NCBI RefSeq assembly: GCF_000743715.1 | Contig: NZ_JQEY01000012.1 | Span: 1-64,000 of the forward strand | Reading direction: 5' to 3' | DNA: 64,000 nucleotides | DNA from: Palleronia rufa | GTDB lineage: Bacteria; Pseudomonadota; Alphaproteobacteria; Rhodobacterales; Rhodobacteraceae | Shown here: one piece after another, positions 46,376 to 60,787 of the stretch | How the letters are laid out: each line of letters begins with the position of its first letter | How positions within the stretch are numbered: the first letter of the stretch is position 1 | The notes under the pieces: generated by a model | Databases searched by the model: none | What the model saw: only the letters and a program-made list of their open reading frames with translations | What the model was told of the DNA's origin: nothing | Made by a program: the position numbers and the translations under genes

Positions 46376-47125
46376 TTACCTGCAGTAAAGCTCGCCGCCG
46401 CCGTAAAAGGCCACGATCTTTTCTTCCTCGAGCAGGGTGATCTGCTCCATCGACGCGGTCTGCGGCACCTGGGCCATGCGCGCCGTATCCAGCGTGCGGA
46501 TATCGACATAGCGCGGCTTGACCCGCACCAGCTGCATCGGCGCAAGGCAGCGCCCGCCGGCCTCCAGCTCTATCTCCAGGTAGCGCACCATCTGTTCGGG
46601 CACGTCGATCCACAGGTCCACCACATGGCCGACCACCTGATCGTCGTTGCACACCACCGGCATCCCGCGCGGATCCCGCCCGGCCGAGACGAAGAACGCC
46701 TCATGGGCCCCCATCGGCTGGATCTTCGGATGGCCGTCGCCGGAAAGTTCCACCAGATCGCGCCGCGGCACCCATGACGCGGGGCCGACACCGTCGCGCA
46801 TCGGATCGCCCGTGGGGGCGTGGGGAAAGCCCTCGGACACGGCGGTGCGTGCCATGGCCAGATCCTCGCGCCGGTGCGCCGCCTCGTTCTGGGGCGACGG
46901 AACGATCACGTCGGGCCGGTCGCCGGGCATCTTGAACGTCTTGGGGCTGGGCACCGGAAACGGTCCCTGGTTGGGCGCGGGCTCTCCGTCCTCGGTCTCC
47001 AGCGGATAGCCCTCACGCATGTTCTCGGTCTGCAGGTAGTAGACCAGCAGCGCGAAGAAGAGCCAGAAGCCCCAGATCGCGACCGCCGCCAGATCCGTAT
47101 CTCCGAAAAATTCGACACCGACCAT
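46376..47125 (-). CDS. puhA: Photosynthetic reaction centre H subunit
   Basis: 249 residues. FFGDTDLAAVAIWGFWLFFALLVYYLQTENMREGYPLE contains the single membrane helix (about 12-32) and the conserved cytoplasmic turn. The beta-rich cytoplasmic domain includes GHVVDLWIDVPEQMVRYLEIEL and LLPMQLVRV-type residues (CLAPMQLVRVKPRYVDI). The H subunit caps the L/M core and shapes proton delivery to QB. ATG 47125 follows AAAGGAGGG. It lies 12 bp after lhaA. L and M subunit genes (pufLM) are not in this window. Confidence 0.98.
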   Translation of the reverse strand: MVGVEFFGDTDLAAVAIWGFWLFFALLVYYLQTENMREGYPLETEDGEPAPNQGPFPVPSPKTFKMPGDRPDVIVPSPQNEAAHRREDLAMARTAVSEGFPHAPTGDPMRDGVGPASWVPRRDLVELSGDGHPKIQPMGAHEAFFVSAGRDPRGMPVVCNDDQVVGHVVDLWIDVPEQMVRYLEIELEAGGRCLAPMQLVRVKPRYVDIRTLDTARMAQVPQTASMEQITLLEEEKIVAFYGGGELYCR

Positions 47126-47137
47126 GATGCCCTCCTT

Positions 47138-48565
47138 TCAGGTTGGAAAGTCGGCAAGACCGATCTTGCCGCCGTTCTGGGTCTCTTGGATGGGATTGAC
47201 GAAGGACAGGCGGACCAGAGGCCCGAGGACCGCCAATGTCGCGAAAAGCAGGGCGATTTCGATATGATAGACCGTGGTGTACCCGGTGGCCGGCGTGTTC
47301 AGCACCTCGCCCAGCGCGCCGGAGGTCGCCAGCATCCCGACCCCGTCGCGAAGCGCCCCGCCGATGGCGATGGACAGCCCCGCCGCCGTGGCCTGCGCCG
47401 CCCCCCAGGCGCCCAGCGCCAGACCGCGGCCGGCCAGGCCGCGGGCGGGCAGCGTCATCGCCGCCGTCAGCGTGGCCACAGAGAACAGCCCGCCGCCCAG
47501 CCCGATCCCCGCCGCACCGCCGTAAAACAGCCAGTCCGCCTGCATCGGCGCGGCAAAGACCACCGCGGAAAAGGCCGCGACGCCGGCCAGGATCCCCCGC
47601 GCGGCCATGCGGAACGGGTCGATTCCGCGCGCCAGCCAGCGCGCGGCCAGTGCGAAGCCGACAAGCGCGCCCGCCGCCCAGACCGCCGACAGCCAGGTGG
47701 TGGCCGACACGCTCAGGCCCAGGATCTCGCCGCCGTAGGGCTCCAGCAGCACGTCCTGCATGTTGAAGGCCAGCGTGCCGACGAACACCACGGCCAAGAG
47801 CCGCCCGGCGTCGCCGCCGACCGCGAAATCGCGCCAGGCGGCGCCGAACTGGGGCCGCGGCGCGTCCCGCTCGGCCCGGCTCATGGGGCGGATCGTCTCC
47901 TGTTTCCAGAGCGCGATCAGGTTCAGCACCACGGTGACCAGCGCGGTGCCCTGCACCACCCGGATCAGCCGCAGGGGCGAGAAATCCGCCAGCAGCCAGC
48001 CGATCAGCACCGCCGACACGCCCATCCCCACCAGGAACATCACGTAGAGCAGCGCCACCACGCGGGGCCGGGTCTCGTCATCGGCGCGGTCGGAGGCCAG
48101 CGCCAGCCCCGCCGTCTGGGTCATGTGCAGCCCCAGGCCGGTCATCAGGAACGCCCCAGCGGCCAGGACCTCTCCGGCGAAGGGCACGTCGTGGACCGTG
48201 TCGCCGCCCAGCACCAGCAGCGCGAAAGGCATCAGCGCCAGGCCGCCCATCTGCCACAGCGTCCCGAACCACAGGTAGGGCACCCGCTTCCACCCGATCG
48301 CAGAGCGGTGGATGTCGCTGCGGTGGCCCAGCAGCGCGCGGAACGGCGCCACCAGAACGGGGAGCGCGATCATCGCCGCGACCAGCATGGCACCCAGGCT
48401 CAGCTCGACGATCATCACCCGGTTGAGCGTGCCCAGCAGCATCACCGTGGCCATGCCGACCGACACCTGGAACAGCGACATCCGCAGAAGCTGGCCCATC
48501 GGCAGCCCGGCGCTGGCCGCGTCGGCGAAGGGAAGCGCGCTGAGCGGAAGGCGTGCCACTCTCAT
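47138..48565 (-). CDS. lhaA: Light-harvesting 1 assembly protein LhaA (PucC family)
   Basis: 475 residues, about twelve membrane spans of the major facilitator fold. RMSLFQVSVGMATVMLLGTLNRVMIVELSLGAMLVAAMIALPVLVAPFRALLGHRSD and FNMQDVLLEPYGGEILGLSVSATTWLSA (both in outline) are typical of LhaA/PucC proteins. It supports assembly of light-harvesting complexes. ATG 48565 overlaps the bchM stop by ATGA (48562-48565). The open frame further upstream is the bchM region in another frame and is not used. Confidence 0.95.
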   Translation of the reverse strand: MRVARLPLSALPFADAASAGLPMGQLLRMSLFQVSVGMATVMLLGTLNRVMIVELSLGAMLVAAMIALPVLVAPFRALLGHRSDIHRSAIGWKRVPYLWFGTLWQMGGLALMPFALLVLGGDTVHDVPFAGEVLAAGAFLMTGLGLHMTQTAGLALASDRADDETRPRVVALLYVMFLVGMGVSAVLIGWLLADFSPLRLIRVVQGTALVTVVLNLIALWKQETIRPMSRAERDAPRPQFGAAWRDFAVGGDAGRLLAVVFVGTLAFNMQDVLLEPYGGEILGLSVSATTWLSAVWAAGALVGFALAARWLARGIDPFRMAARGILAGVAAFSAVVFAAPMQADWLFYGGAAGIGLGGGLFSVATLTAAMTLPARGLAGRGLALGAWGAAQATAAGLSIAIGGALRDGVGMLATSGALGEVLNTPATGYTTVYHIEIALLFATLAVLGPLVRLSFVNPIQETQNGGKIGLADFPT

Positions 48566-49331
48566 TCCGGCACCTCCATGCAGGTCGAGATGTAGAACCC
48601 CGAGGACACCCGCTCGACCACCTTCAGATGCCGGACGCAGCCCGCCCGCCGCAGATCCCGCGACAGCGTGCGGGGCGCATGGGGCACCATGACCGGCGCG
48701 CGGTCGGCCTTGGGGAACAGCCGTCCCGCGGTCCACATGGCCATGAGCAGGGGCGTGCGCGGCGCGACGGTAAAGACGATCCGCCCGGAGGTGCGCCCCG
48801 ACAGGTCCGACAGCGCCGAGCAGATGTCGACCGAGCCGTAATAGATCAGGCTGTCCATGGCGATGACATGGTCGAATGCCCCGTGGTCGGGGTCCAGCAT
48901 GTCTCCGGCGACGAAGGCGACCCGGCCGGGCAGACCCTCCGGCAGGCGCCGGCGGGCGATCTCGATCAGCCTTGGAGAGACGTCCACGGCGACGACCGTC
49001 GCGCCCCGCGCGGCCAGTTCGGCGGTCATCTGTCCGGCGCCGCATCCGGCGTCGAGCACGCGGGCGCCGGTCAGGTCCTGGGGCAGGCGCGACAGCATCA
49101 CCGCGCGCATCCGGTCGCGGCCCGCGCGCACCGTCCGCCGGACCCAGCTCACCGGCGCGTCAGAGGTCAGCCGTGCCCACACCCCCGTCGCGGTCCGGTC
49201 GAAATACTCCTCGACCCGGTCGCGCGTGCCCTCGTAGGGCGTTTCGCGCGCGTTCGCCGGACTCCTACAAGACTCCGACAAGAGTCCCACGGGAGTCTCA
49301 CGGCCGCCATATGCGCTCCGAACGCCCTCCA

Positions 49332-49332
<1 letters not shown>
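48562..49332 (-). CDS. bchM: Magnesium-protoporphyrin IX methyltransferase BchM
   Basis: 256 residues. DRVEEYFDRTATGVWARLTSDAPVSWVRRTVRAGRDRMRAVMLSRLP and VLDAGCGAGQMTAELAARGATVVAVDVSP (SAM motif) are the recognisable parts, in outline, with the end SSGFYISTCMEVP. It methylates the C13 propionate of Mg-protoporphyrin IX. The ATG at 49332 shares one base with the bchL stop (TGATG). The first about 36 residues precede the usual family start and are encoded by DNA with interleaved GACTC/GAGTC repeats, so a later non-ATG start cannot be excluded. Confidence 0.94.
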
Positions 49333-53858
<4,526 letters not shown>

Positions 53859-53869
<11 letters not shown>

Positions 53870-55409
53870 AATGGGCCTTTGCCTCATACAGGGTGTCCAC
53901 CGAAATCTCCTGCACGCCGCGCTGGGCCGCGAAGGCCTCGGTATTGCGGCGCGCCTTGCCACGGACGAAGAACGGGATCTTCTTCAGCTCCCGTTCGGCC
54001 GCCTCAAGCCAGACGAGCGCGTCCGCTCCATTCATCTTTCCGGAAATATCCTCGGGGGGTCCGGGGGGCGAAGCGCCCCCGGCGCTCTCGGCCCGCGCCG
54101 CCCCGCCGCCGTGATGCGACGGGCCCGCTGCATCGTGGAATTCGAAATCGTCGCGGAACATGTGCAGCAAGTGCTCTTCAAGCCCCATGACGAGCGGATG
54201 GACCAGCGTGTCGAACAGCACGTTGGCACCCTCGAACCCCATGACCGGAGAGTATCTTGCCGGATAATCCTGCACATGGACGGGGGCCGAGATCACCGCG
54301 CATGGGATGCCCAGGCGCTTGCCGATGTGGCGCTCCATCTGCGTACCCATGATCATCTCCGGGGCCAGCGCTTCGATGGTCTGCTCGACCTCCAGGTAAT
54401 CGTCGGTGACGATCGCCTCGACGCCATATTCCCGGGCGAGCGCCCTGAGCGGCCGCGCGAACTCGCGGTTGTAACACCCCAGACCCACCACATCGAAGCC
54501 GATCTCGTCCCGCGCGACACGGGCCATGGCCATGACGTGGGTCGCATCGCCGAACAGGAACACGCGCTTGCCGGTCAGATAGGTCGAATCGACCGATGCA
54601 GAGTACCACGGCAGGCGCAGGCCTTCCTCGGAAGGGGCCGTGGCGGCGGGCGCCAGTGCCCGCACCTCGGCCACGAAATCGCGCGTGGCGCCGACGCCAA
54701 TGGGGACGATCCGCGTGAAGGGCTGGCCCAGTTCCTTTTCGCACCAGCGCGCCGCGGCCTCTGCCGTTTCGGGGTAGAGAAGAACGTTGAAATGGGCCCG
54801 GCCCAGCCCGGTCAGGTCCTGCGGAGAGGCGCCCATGGGTGCGGTCACGTTTACCTCGACGCCCATATCGGCCAGAAGCGACGTGATCTCTGCCACGTCG
54901 TCGCGGTGGCGAAACCCCAGCCCGGTCGGACCGAGGATATTGCAGCTGACCCGCGCGGTCCGCTCCATGGGACGGGCCAGATGCCGGACAATCTGGTAGA
55001 ACGTCTCGTCCGCGCCGAAGTTTTCCTTGCGCTGGTAAGAGGGCAGCTCCAACGCGATCACCGGGATATCAAGCTCCATGGTTTCGGCCATGCCGCCGGG
55101 GTCGTCCTGGATCAGTTCGGCCGTGCAGGAGGCGCCGACGATGATCGCCTGCGGGGCGAACCGCTCCACCGCGTCGCGGCAGGCGGTGCGAAACAGATCC
55201 GCGGTATCTGCGCCCAGGTCGCGGGCCTGGAAGGTGGTGTAGGTGACCGGCGGGCGCTCTTCGCGACGCTCGATCATGGTGAACAGGAGGTCCGCATAGG
55301 TGTCTCCCTGGGGCGCGTGGAGCACGTAATGCAGACCGCGCATCCCCGTCGCCACGCGCATGGCGCCGACATGGGGCGGGCCTTCGTATGTCCAGACCGA
55401 CAGCTTCAT
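53859..55409 (-). CDS. bchB: Light-independent protochlorophyllide reductase subunit B
   Basis: 516 residues. [49 protein letters not shown] in outline is the BchB start. [40 protein letters not shown] and [42 protein letters not shown] also match the family. A C-terminal domain ([61 protein letters not shown] in outline) is joined by a low-complexity linker partly encoded by a palindromic repeat (54030-54080). With BchN it forms the catalytic heterotetramer. ATG 55409 follows GGAG; the extension to 55478 is encoded by another repeat copy. Confidence 0.97.
54030..54080. repeat. Palindromic repeat, copy 2, inside bchB
   Basis: TTCATCTTTCCGGAAATATCC at 54031-54051 matches the core of the copy at 4363-4390, and GGGGGCG-AAG-CGCCCCC at 54064-54080 is the linked hairpin. 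It lies within bchB codons for about residues 443-460 ([17 protein letters not shown]), between the main fold and the C-terminal domain, and keeps the frame open. Confidence 0.75.
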
Positions 55410-55421
55410 GGCGTCTCCGGA

Positions 55422-55472
55422 GCGAGGGGCCAGCCCCTCGCGCTCCCCGGGGTATTTCGGAAAGGATGAAGG
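55422..55472. repeat. Palindromic repeat, copy 3, in the bchN-bchB gap
   Basis: The hairpin GCGAGGGGC-CA-GCCCCTCGC (55422-55441) is followed by GGTATTTCGGAAAGGATGAA (55451-55470), the reverse complement of the core seen at 4363 and 54031. It fills nearly all of the 70-bp gap between the bchN stop and the bchB start, in opposite orientation to copy 2. Confidence 0.75.
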
Positions 55473-55479
55473 AGGCACG

Positions 55480-57251
<1,772 letters not shown>

Positions 57252-57258
57252 GCAGAAA

Positions 57259-57287
57259 ACTACAGCACTCCGGATGCAATGTGTCAA
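57259..57287 (-). promoter_or_regulatory. Predicted bchF promoter
   Basis: On the minus strand TTGACA (57287-57282) is followed after 17 bases by TGTAGT (57264-57259), a sigma-70 type -35/-10 pair with four of six -10 bases matching. The -35 lies inside a PpsR box. The implied transcript start, about seven bases on, falls next to the bchF ATG at 57251. Confidence 0.55.
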
Positions 57288-57299
57288 TTATAATTTACA
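57282..57299. promoter_or_regulatory. PpsR/CrtJ box 1
   Basis: TGT-CAATTATAATTT-ACA, an exact TGT-N12-ACA palindrome-type site, overlaps the predicted bchF -35. PpsR (CrtJ) represses photosynthesis promoters through pairs of such boxes; ppsR is encoded about 1 kb away. Confidence 0.85.
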
Positions 57300-57369
57300 C
57301 TCGCTCGAGAACTCTCGCCAACGCTCTATCCCTCAAAATAAGCGGAAAGGAGCCATGTTCGGCCATACC

Positions 57370-57387
57370 TGTCAGTCAGAATTGACA
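57370..57387. promoter_or_regulatory. PpsR/CrtJ box 2
   Basis: TGT-CAGTCAGAATTG-ACA is a second exact TGT-N12-ACA site, 70 bp downstream of box 1 on the plus strand. Its right end is TTGACA (57382-57387), a possible -35 for ppaA. Two boxes in one 208-bp divergent region allow cooperative PpsR binding affecting both bchF and ppaA. Confidence 0.8.
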
Positions 57388-57459
57388 ATCGCTTTTCAAA
57401 TTGAATGCTGCTAGGCTTTTCCGCGATACCTCGGGATCGCAGCATATCGGTGGGTGCGG

Positions 57460-58227
57460 ATGGGAAGCTCCGGCAGCAGTGGAAAGAGTCGAACGCGGTC
57501 GTCTGAGACCGGCGTCGTCGATCTTGCCACCTGCGCGCTCGACCTGCTGGCGAGTCGGCGCAAGGATCATGCACAGGATAGCTGGGCCGAGGCGCTCCAG
57601 TCCGCCGTGACATCGCCCGACCCCACGGAAAAGGACACGCTGCTCCGCAGTATGCTCAAGGCCGGAATTTCGCCGGAACGGATCTGCGACCACTACATTC
57701 CGGCCGTCGCGCGGCGCATGGGTGACGACTGGTGCCGCGACAGCATGAGCTTTGCGGATGTGACGATCGGCTCCGCAAGGCTTCAGGCTCTTCTTCGCGA
57801 CGCGTCGCTGCAAGGTGGGGGCGCGCCCATGCAGGGGGCGGAGAATCTGGCCGTGATCGTCCTGGCCGACGAATACCACACCCTGGGCGCCATGGTCTTG
57901 ACCGGGCAGTTGCGGCGACTGGGCGCCTCCGTCAGGCTGGCTCTGGGACGGCCGGAGGCAGAAATCCGGCGACTCGTCGGCGACGGCGGGTTCGACGCCA
58001 TCCTGATCTCCGTCGCGCTGGCGGAGTGCTACCGCGAGGTGAACCGGATTATCCGGGAACTTCGCGACATGACGGGCGGCCGCGTGCCCATCGTCGCGGG
58101 CGGCAGCATCCTGGATCTTGGGGCAGAGAGCGCGCGGACCCTCACCGGCGCCGATCACATTGCAGGGACCGCGGCCGAGGCGTTGCAACTAACCGGCTCC
58201 GGCGCCGTTGCTGGGCCAGACCGATGA
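57460..58227 (+). CDS. ppaA: PpaA/AerR-type B12-binding photosynthesis regulator
   Basis: 255 residues from ATG 57460 (GTG 57454 is an alternative). An N-terminal helical part (SILSPERICDHYIP-type: LLRSMLKAGISPERICDHYIPAVARRMGDDWCRDSMSFADVTIGSARLQALLRD in outline) precedes a vitamin B12-binding-like domain with DEYHTLGAMVLTGQLRRLGASVRLALG and IVAGGSILD; the His of YHTLG corresponds to the cobalamin-axial His of AerR. It acts as an antirepressor of PpsR/CrtJ. It is 31 bp upstream of ppsR and divergent from bchF. Confidence 0.92.
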   Translation: MGSSGSSGKSRTRSSETGVVDLATCALDLLASRRKDHAQDSWAEALQSAVTSPDPTEKDTLLRSMLKAGISPERICDHYIPAVARRMGDDWCRDSMSFADVTIGSARLQALLRDASLQGGGAPMQGAENLAVIVLADEYHTLGAMVLTGQLRRLGASVRLALGRPEAEIRRLVGDGGFDAILISVALAECYREVNRIIRELRDMTGGRVPIVAGGSILDLGAESARTLTGADHIAGTAAEALQLTGSGAVAGPDR

Positions 58228-58258
58228 CCCGACGGTCGCACCCAAGCGGGACGAACCG

Positions 58259-59671
58259 ATGACGAGCCGCGGCACACGATACTGGTCGAATGGATCGATC
58301 CCGCTGATCGGGCCCGAGGTGCTGGGCGACATCATCTCATCCGCGGCCGACATATCTCTGGTCATCACCGCGATAGGAGAGATCCTGTCGGTCATGGTCA
58401 ATCCCGGCCATCCGCGTTTCGGGCGGCTCGACAACTGGGAAGGACGTGACCTTCGCAATCTGCTGCAGACCGAAAGCATCCCCAAGCTGGAAGCGCGGCT
58501 GGCCGCGATCGCTGGCGGCGACTCCCCGTCGCGCGGGATCGAGTTGAACCACACCGACACGACGGGTTTGGGATTTCCGGTCCGCTACTCCTTCCACCCG
58601 ATCGGGCCCGAAGGTGCGATCCTGATGCTTGGCCGCGACCTGCGCCCCATCGCGCAGATGCAGCAGCAACTGGTCGAGGCGCAGATGGCGCTGGAACGCG
58701 ACTATGAGCACCAGCGTGAGATCGCCACGCGCATGAAGGTGCTGATGGAGACGACGCAGGATGCGGTACTCTTCGTGAACAGCGTCACGGGCCGGATCGC
58801 GGATCTGAACGCGCAGGCCGCACGGATGCTGGGCGATACGGTGGACACGCTGGTGGACCAGCCGCTGGCTCAGCTTCTCACCCGGCGCGACGGACCGTTC
58901 GAGCTGGCGGCTCTCACGGCCGACGCGCAGAGCGAGACCTCGGGGCCGGTCGCGCTCCAGCTTGTCACATCGCGTAAGCCCATCAGCCTGCGGGCGACCC
59001 CGTTCCGCGCGGCGGGCCAGAGGATGCTCATCTGCCGGATCGACCGCGCCGTCGAAGGCGTTGCGCCGGAAACCGAAGCCTCTGCCAGGCTGGCGCGCCA
59101 TTTCGACCGCACCGCCGATGCCATGGTATTCGCGGACCGGACCGGCGCTATCCTGACTGCCAACGACGCGTTCCTGGCCCTTGTCGACGAGGACAACGCC
59201 GCCGGACTCAAGGGACGGTCCCTGGCCGATTTCCTGGTCCGTGGCAGTGTGGATCTGAAGGTACTGATCGACAATGCGGTGCGCAACGGACAGATGCGGC
59301 TCTTCTCTACCCGGACGACCGGGCAGTTCGGTGGCGAGACCCCGGTGGAGATTTCCGCCGCGTTCCTGGACGATCCGCTGCATCCCGCCCTGGGCTTCGT
59401 GTTTCGTGACGTCAGCCGGGTCGACGGGGTGCGCGGCGCGTCCGCGGGGTCCGTCCCGGAGGACATGCGCCCGGCGCGTGAGCTGGTCGGCGCCGCCACG
59501 CTGCGCGACATCGTGGCCGAGACCACCGAAGTGATCGAGAAGATGTGCATCGAGACGGCCGTCGAGCTTACCGGAAACAACCGTGTTGCCGCGGCGGAGA
59601 TGCTGGGGCTTTCCCGCCAGTCGCTCTACGTGAAGCTCAGGAAGTACGACCTGCTCGCCCGCGACGATTGA
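58259..59671 (+). CDS. ppsR: Photosynthesis repressor PpsR (CrtJ)
   Basis: 470 residues. Order: N-terminal domain, a Q-rich helix (IAQMQQQLVEAQMALERDYEHQ, about 131-152), two PAS domains (about 160-265 and 280-390) and a Fis-type helix-turn-helix (NNRVAAAEMLGLSRQSLYVKLRKYDL, about 440-465). Only two cysteines are present, at 259 and 430, the regions where Rhodobacter PpsR has its redox-active cysteines (C251, C424). It represses bch, crt and puc genes in oxic light conditions. ATG 58259 is preferred over 58208, which lies inside ppaA. It follows ppaA on the same strand. Confidence 0.96.
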   Translation: MTSRGTRYWSNGSIPLIGPEVLGDIISSAADISLVITAIGEILSVMVNPGHPRFGRLDNWEGRDLRNLLQTESIPKLEARLAAIAGGDSPSRGIELNHTDTTGLGFPVRYSFHPIGPEGAILMLGRDLRPIAQMQQQLVEAQMALERDYEHQREIATRMKVLMETTQDAVLFVNSVTGRIADLNAQAARMLGDTVDTLVDQPLAQLLTRRDGPFELAALTADAQSETSGPVALQLVTSRKPISLRATPFRAAGQRMLICRIDRAVEGVAPETEASARLARHFDRTADAMVFADRTGAILTANDAFLALVDEDNAAGLKGRSLADFLVRGSVDLKVLIDNAVRNGQMRLFSTRTTGQFGGETPVEISAAFLDDPLHPALGFVFRDVSRVDGVRGASAGSVPEDMRPARELVGAATLRDIVAETTEVIEKMCIETAVELTGNNRVAAAEMLGLSRQSLYVKLRKYDLLARDD

Positions 59672-59699
59672 ACCTGGACGTCGCGGCGCAACGGCCCAC

Positions 59700-59728
59700 C
59701 TGTGGTTCTCCCGAAGACGGAGCCACAG
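59700..59728 (+). promoter_or_regulatory. Hairpin covering the ribosome binding site of the gene after ppsR
   Basis: CTGTGG (59700-59705), TT, CTCC (59708-59711), loop CGAAGAC, GGAG (59719-59722), CCACAG (59723-59728). The two outer and inner helices give ten base pairs with a TT bulge. GGAG is the Shine-Dalgarno sequence of the ATG at 59729, which follows the hairpin directly. The structure could control translation of the oxidoreductase, or serve as a weak terminator of ppsR. Confidence 0.6.
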
Positions 59729-60763
59729 ATGACCCAGACCCGACGATCCATCCACCTTGCAGAGCGCCCCAAGGGCAAGCCCACGGACGCCAACTTTCGG
59801 CTGGAAGAGCACCCCCTGGCCGATCCCGGTGACGGTGAGGTCGCGATCCGCGTGATCTGGCTGTCGCTGGACCCCTACATGCGCGGGCGGATGGATGCCG
59901 GACCGTCCTACGCGGACCCCGTTCCGGTCGATGGCGTGATGACGGGCCAGACGGTCGGTGAGGTCATCGCCTCCAACGCCGACGGCTTCGCCGCGGGCGA
60001 TATCGTGACCGGCGCCACGGGATGGGTCAGCCATGCGGTCATGGACGCGAAAGAGTTGCGCAAGCTCGACCCGTCGCTGGCCCCCGTACAGTCCGCCCTG
60101 GGGGTGCTGGGCATGCCGGGCATGACCGCCTGGACCGGCTTGACCGACATCATGGAACAGCGCGAGGGCGAGACCATCGCGATCTCGGCGGCGACGGGCG
60201 CCGTGGGATCGGTCGCCGGGCAGATCGCCAAGGCGCGGGGGTGCCGCGTCATCGGCATCGCCGGCGGACCGGAGAAATGCGCCTTCGCCACCGATACGCT
60301 GGGCTTCGACGCCTGCATCGACCACCACGCGATGACGGACGGAAAGGCCATGGCAGAGGCGCTGGCCAAAGCCGCACCGGACGGGATCGACGGATATTTC
60401 GAGAATGTCGGCGGCAAGACCCTGGCGGGCATCATCCCCAACATGGCCGAGGGCGGACGCATCGCCGTCTGCGGCATGGTGGCCTGGTACTCCGGCGACA
60501 ATCTGTCGGAGGGTCTGCCCCTGCCGGTCCTGTGGCGGACGATCCTGACCAGGCGCCTGCGTGTGCGCGGTTTCATCGTGATGGACCACTACGACCGGTT
60601 CGACGCCTTCGTTTCGGATGTCGCCCCTCTCGTCCGGTCCGGCAAGCTACACTACCGTGAGGACGTGACAGACGGGCTGGAGAACGCGCCTGCCGCGTTC
60701 ATGGACATGCTGACCGGGGGCAACTTCGGAAAGGCGCTGGTTCGGGTCGGACCGGACGCCTGA
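59729..60763 (+). CDS. MDR-family NADP-dependent oxidoreductase (CurA-like)
   Basis: 344 residues. RPKGKPTDANFRLEEHPLADPGDGEVAIRVIWLSLDPYMRGRM in outline is the start of the NADP-dependent medium-chain reductase group (leukotriene B4 dehydrogenase/CurA type). The cofactor loop AATGAVGSVAGQIAKARGCRVIGIAGG and EKCAFATDTLGFDACIDH fit; no zinc ligands are seen, as expected. It probably reduces enones or quinones; the substrate is unknown. ATG 59729 is chosen over GTG 59702 because GGAG is six bases upstream. A hairpin covers that site. Confidence 0.9.
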   Translation: MTQTRRSIHLAERPKGKPTDANFRLEEHPLADPGDGEVAIRVIWLSLDPYMRGRMDAGPSYADPVPVDGVMTGQTVGEVIASNADGFAAGDIVTGATGWVSHAVMDAKELRKLDPSLAPVQSALGVLGMPGMTAWTGLTDIMEQREGETIAISAATGAVGSVAGQIAKARGCRVIGIAGGPEKCAFATDTLGFDACIDHHAMTDGKAMAEALAKAAPDGIDGYFENVGGKTLAGIIPNMAEGGRIAVCGMVAWYSGDNLSEGLPLPVLWRTILTRRLRVRGFIVMDHYDRFDAFVSDVAPLVRSGKLHYREDVTDGLENAPAAFMDMLTGGNFGKALVRVGPDA

Positions 60764-60787
60764 GTACTGAAAATGGGAGGATACCAC

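Noticed and set aside
47138-49045. 635-codon frame extending lhaA into bchM
   Set aside because: The extra N-terminal part is the bchM gene read in a different frame; the LhaA protein begins at ATG 48565 in an ATGA overlap with the bchM stop.
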